Positions 45,298 to 46,943 of a stretch of DNA of 46,943 nt are shown in pieces. Position numbers and translations under genes: made by a program. The stretch's first letter is position 1; each line of letters starts with the position of its first letter. The DNA comes from Pleurotus djamor (taxonomy: Eukaryota > Basidiomycota > Agaricomycetes > Agaricales > Pleurotaceae). The stretch covers positions 1 through 46,943 of the forward strand of contig JAPEVF010000346.1 in the NCBI GenBank assembly GCA_029747585.1. Direction: 5' to 3'. The notes beneath the pieces were generated by a model. The model did not search any database. It was not told where the DNA came from and was given only the letters and a program-made list of their open reading frames with translations.

Positions 45298-45600
45298 AGT
45301 AGAGTAAGATCAGAGCGATTCGTACAAGAGTCGTGGCCACTCTTTAGTCCGAGCGAAATTTCCCTAGTGATTTGAATACATTCCACTATTCATCATTTAC
45401 CAACCATACCCTGTGCAGTACATTAGGATTCGACGGTAGTGTTAGCGTACAACCAATTGAAGATGTATTCAAATCACTAGGGAAATTTCGCTCGGACTAA
45501 AGAGTGGCCACGACTCTTGTACGAATCGCTCTGATCTTACTCTACTCTAGATATATTCAACATGATCCATACAGACCTCGTGCCAATGATCGAGCTCCCT
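45244..45600. repeat. 138-bp inverted repeat with 81-bp centre, containing the 3' end of K
   Basis: The left arm (45244-45381) and right arm (45463-45600) are reverse complements with a single mismatch (45250 T against 45594 G). The centre is 45382-45462. The left arm holds the last 54 bp of K and 84 bp of 3' flank; the right arm is the inverted copy, so its minus strand reads EFDHWHEVCMDHVEYI again. The right arm lies between K and the stop of L. I saw no target-site duplication or transposase. Confidence 0.9.
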
Positions 45601-45683
45601 GTCCGAGCGATCATCCCACTCCTACCCAGCATCAGAAACGAATTCGCGCCTGGTATCGACGAACAAACAGATTCTAAAGGAAA

Positions 45684-46888
45684 TTACACCCCAACAGTCT
45701 TCATCTCCTCCTCCTGCGCCTCAATATCATCAAGGAGTAGTTCATGCCAGTTCTGAAACTCCACTTCACCAATTAGCTGAGCATCCACAGGCTCCACCGA
45801 GCCGCGAACATAGCGGGAAGTCCCTTCAACCTTCAAAAGAATATCGATAATGACAAGGTCTGGGAAGGCGTCGAATAACTTTTGGCAGTCCGTTCGTTCG
45901 TGCTTAGAAGGGGGATAACGAAGATATTTGAGGGACCGAGAGGACATGCTAAGGATGTCATCGATTTTTATGTCGCTCTGGCGAAGTCAATGTTAACTTT
46001 TGAGACAGGACGAAAGACAGTATGAATGGGTGGTCCACGCACGAAAACTGTAACCCAGAGGAACTCAACACGATAGCAGTAGGGACCGAATTCTGCGAGC
46101 ATAAACGCGGGGCAGATGAAGGATTTAACATTCCGCAACAATTCATACGGTGTTTTGCCGTTATCAACTGAGTCGTCGGTTGCCGCGATGGAAAGATGTT
46201 CCAAAGGCGTGGTCACATCGAGCCTGTTGAAGAAGCAATGTCTGCTATCAAGGTTCCGTAGGTTCGGAAGTTGGATCGTTGGCAAGGAGGGCACCAAGGG
46301 TGTTGCCTCAACCGAGATCCCTCCTAAGGCAAGATACTCCAAGGAAGGCTGAGAACGGATGAAGTTGTATACCCTTTTATCCCATTCATTAAGGAAGGCG
46401 AGATGTGTTAGCCTTATCGTTGGGAAGACAGAGTTGACTGTCAAGGGTGCACGTGGCTCAACCGGTGGGATCAGGGAAAGTCGACGCAGGCGCGGTAAGA
46501 GAGGCAAGATCTCCCGAATTGATTCCCATTCATGAATGCGCGCGTATAGTGTTCCGTGATAAATGAAGGTCTCGATGTGTGTTGCGAGCGCAGGGTTTCG
46601 AGTGAGAGCTTCGAGCAGTTGCTTGAAGTGATCGCGTTTGGGGAAGACGTATGTGGAAGGTTGGGCAAGCTCGCTTGGTGGCCAGAAATTGAACGAGTGC
46701 ATCGTGGAGATGGATTCGTAAAGTAGCGGAACGACGATATCATGGAAGTTCCGGCAGACCAGCAGGACGGGGAGGAGAGCATTGCGATGGGGCATGCTGA
46801 GGTTGACCTCTGTTAAGCTACATCGTTTCCTCGCCACGCAGCAGCGGTCGCAGAGACTGGAGCTCTTTGTGAAGGAGCAAACTTCCAA
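45684..46888 (-). CDS. F-box-like/LRR family protein L (5' end unresolved, possibly damaged)
   Basis: The main exon runs from the right edge region to 46043; the C-terminal exon is 45977-45684. The main exon has HRNALLPVLLVCRNFHDIVVPLLYES, LTHLAFLNEWDKRVYNFIRSQ, LPNLRNLDSRHCFFNRLD and VEFLWVTVF before a GTGCGT donor. The last exon has SSRSLKYLRY, FDAFPDLVIIDIL and FQNWHELLLDDIE. Gene C is its closest relative (shared F-I-R-S-Q-P-S-L-E-Y-L-A, P-L-E-H-L-S-I-A). The expected F-box-like start (P-P-E-I-x-x-L-I) is not readable: the sequence just before HRN reads VARKRCSLTEVNLSMP, and another frame has E-E-T-M then a stop. So either the first exons differ, they lie beyond the window, or a frameshift has damaged the start. 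It is convergent with K. Confidence 0.65.
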
Positions 46889-46943
46889 GCCAGCTCGCCA
46901 ACACGAGTCGCAAAGCTGTCATAATAAGAAGGGTAAGCATGAT

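Noticed and set aside
45244..45600. Inverted repeat as a foldback transposon
   Set aside because: Its arms are explained by the 3' end of K; I saw no target-site duplication and no second copy in the window.
1..46943. CRISPR array, rRNA or mitochondrial origin
   Set aside because: No regular short repeats with spacers and no rRNA-like stretches; the spliceosomal introns mark nuclear fungal DNA.

Overview
The window is fungal nuclear DNA, almost certainly from an agaricomycete (Basidiomycota). Genes are split by short introns of about 50-80 nt with GTRNGT-like donors, CTRAY-like branch points and YAG acceptors. The gene content is typical of Agaricomycetes accessory regions: HET-domain proteins, a DUF2235-WD40 protein, and an expanded family of F-box-like/leucine-rich proteins. 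I saw no rRNA, convincing tRNA, CRISPR array or intact transposon.

The backbone is a dispersed family of ten F-box-like paralogues, called A-L here (I and J are not family members; J is a Pro/Ser/Thr-rich gene). They lie in four groups: A, B, C, D at 1-5.6 kb; E, F, G, H at 29.4-37.0 kb; K, L at 44.2-46.9 kb; and a possible scrap at 21.5 kb. Each has a long exon (F-box-like start, then irregular leucine-rich repeats, ending in a V/L-E-F/Y-L-W motif), a phase-0 intron, and a C-terminal exon with S-R-x-L-K/R-Y-L ... F-P-x-L-x-x-I/V-D-I ... W-H/Y-E. B, C and F also carry a phase-1 intron very near the start. D and E are pseudogenes and L has a doubtful 5' end.

Between these groups are three HET-domain paralogues (9.9-11.5, 15.3-16.9 and 25.2-26.9 kb), a DUF2235 hydrolase-WD40 fusion (20.5-17.3 kb, minus) and a broken ATP-citrate lyase copy (8.5-9.2 kb). 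The right part has a Pro/Ser/Thr-rich gene (37.5 kb) with a decayed copy (34.4 kb), each divergent from an F-box-like paralogue. It also has a fourth, larger HET protein (39.1-41.2 kb) and a seven-exon canonical F-box protein (44.0-41.6 kb, minus). Long stretches at 5.7-8.5, 11.5-15.3, 20.5-25.2 and 26.9-29.4 kb hold nothing I can recognise.

The most notable signals are non-coding. A 30-bp element with 11-bp arms (TGACYGTGRGA / TCYCACRGTCA) and an 8-bp centre lies 70-90 bp upstream of B, C and K, and is a perfect palindrome at K. A different element (CAGGAGNCTCCTG, 9-10 bp, CAGGAGG) lies upstream of D, G and H, at exactly the same distance from the ATG in D and H. A 138-bp inverted repeat with one mismatch, built from the 3' end of K, lies between convergent K and L. 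Together they suggest a family in rapid birth-and-death evolution under shared promoter control, with possible hairpin RNA output. Its association with HET and DUF2235 genes suggests, by inference only, an allorecognition or defence island.
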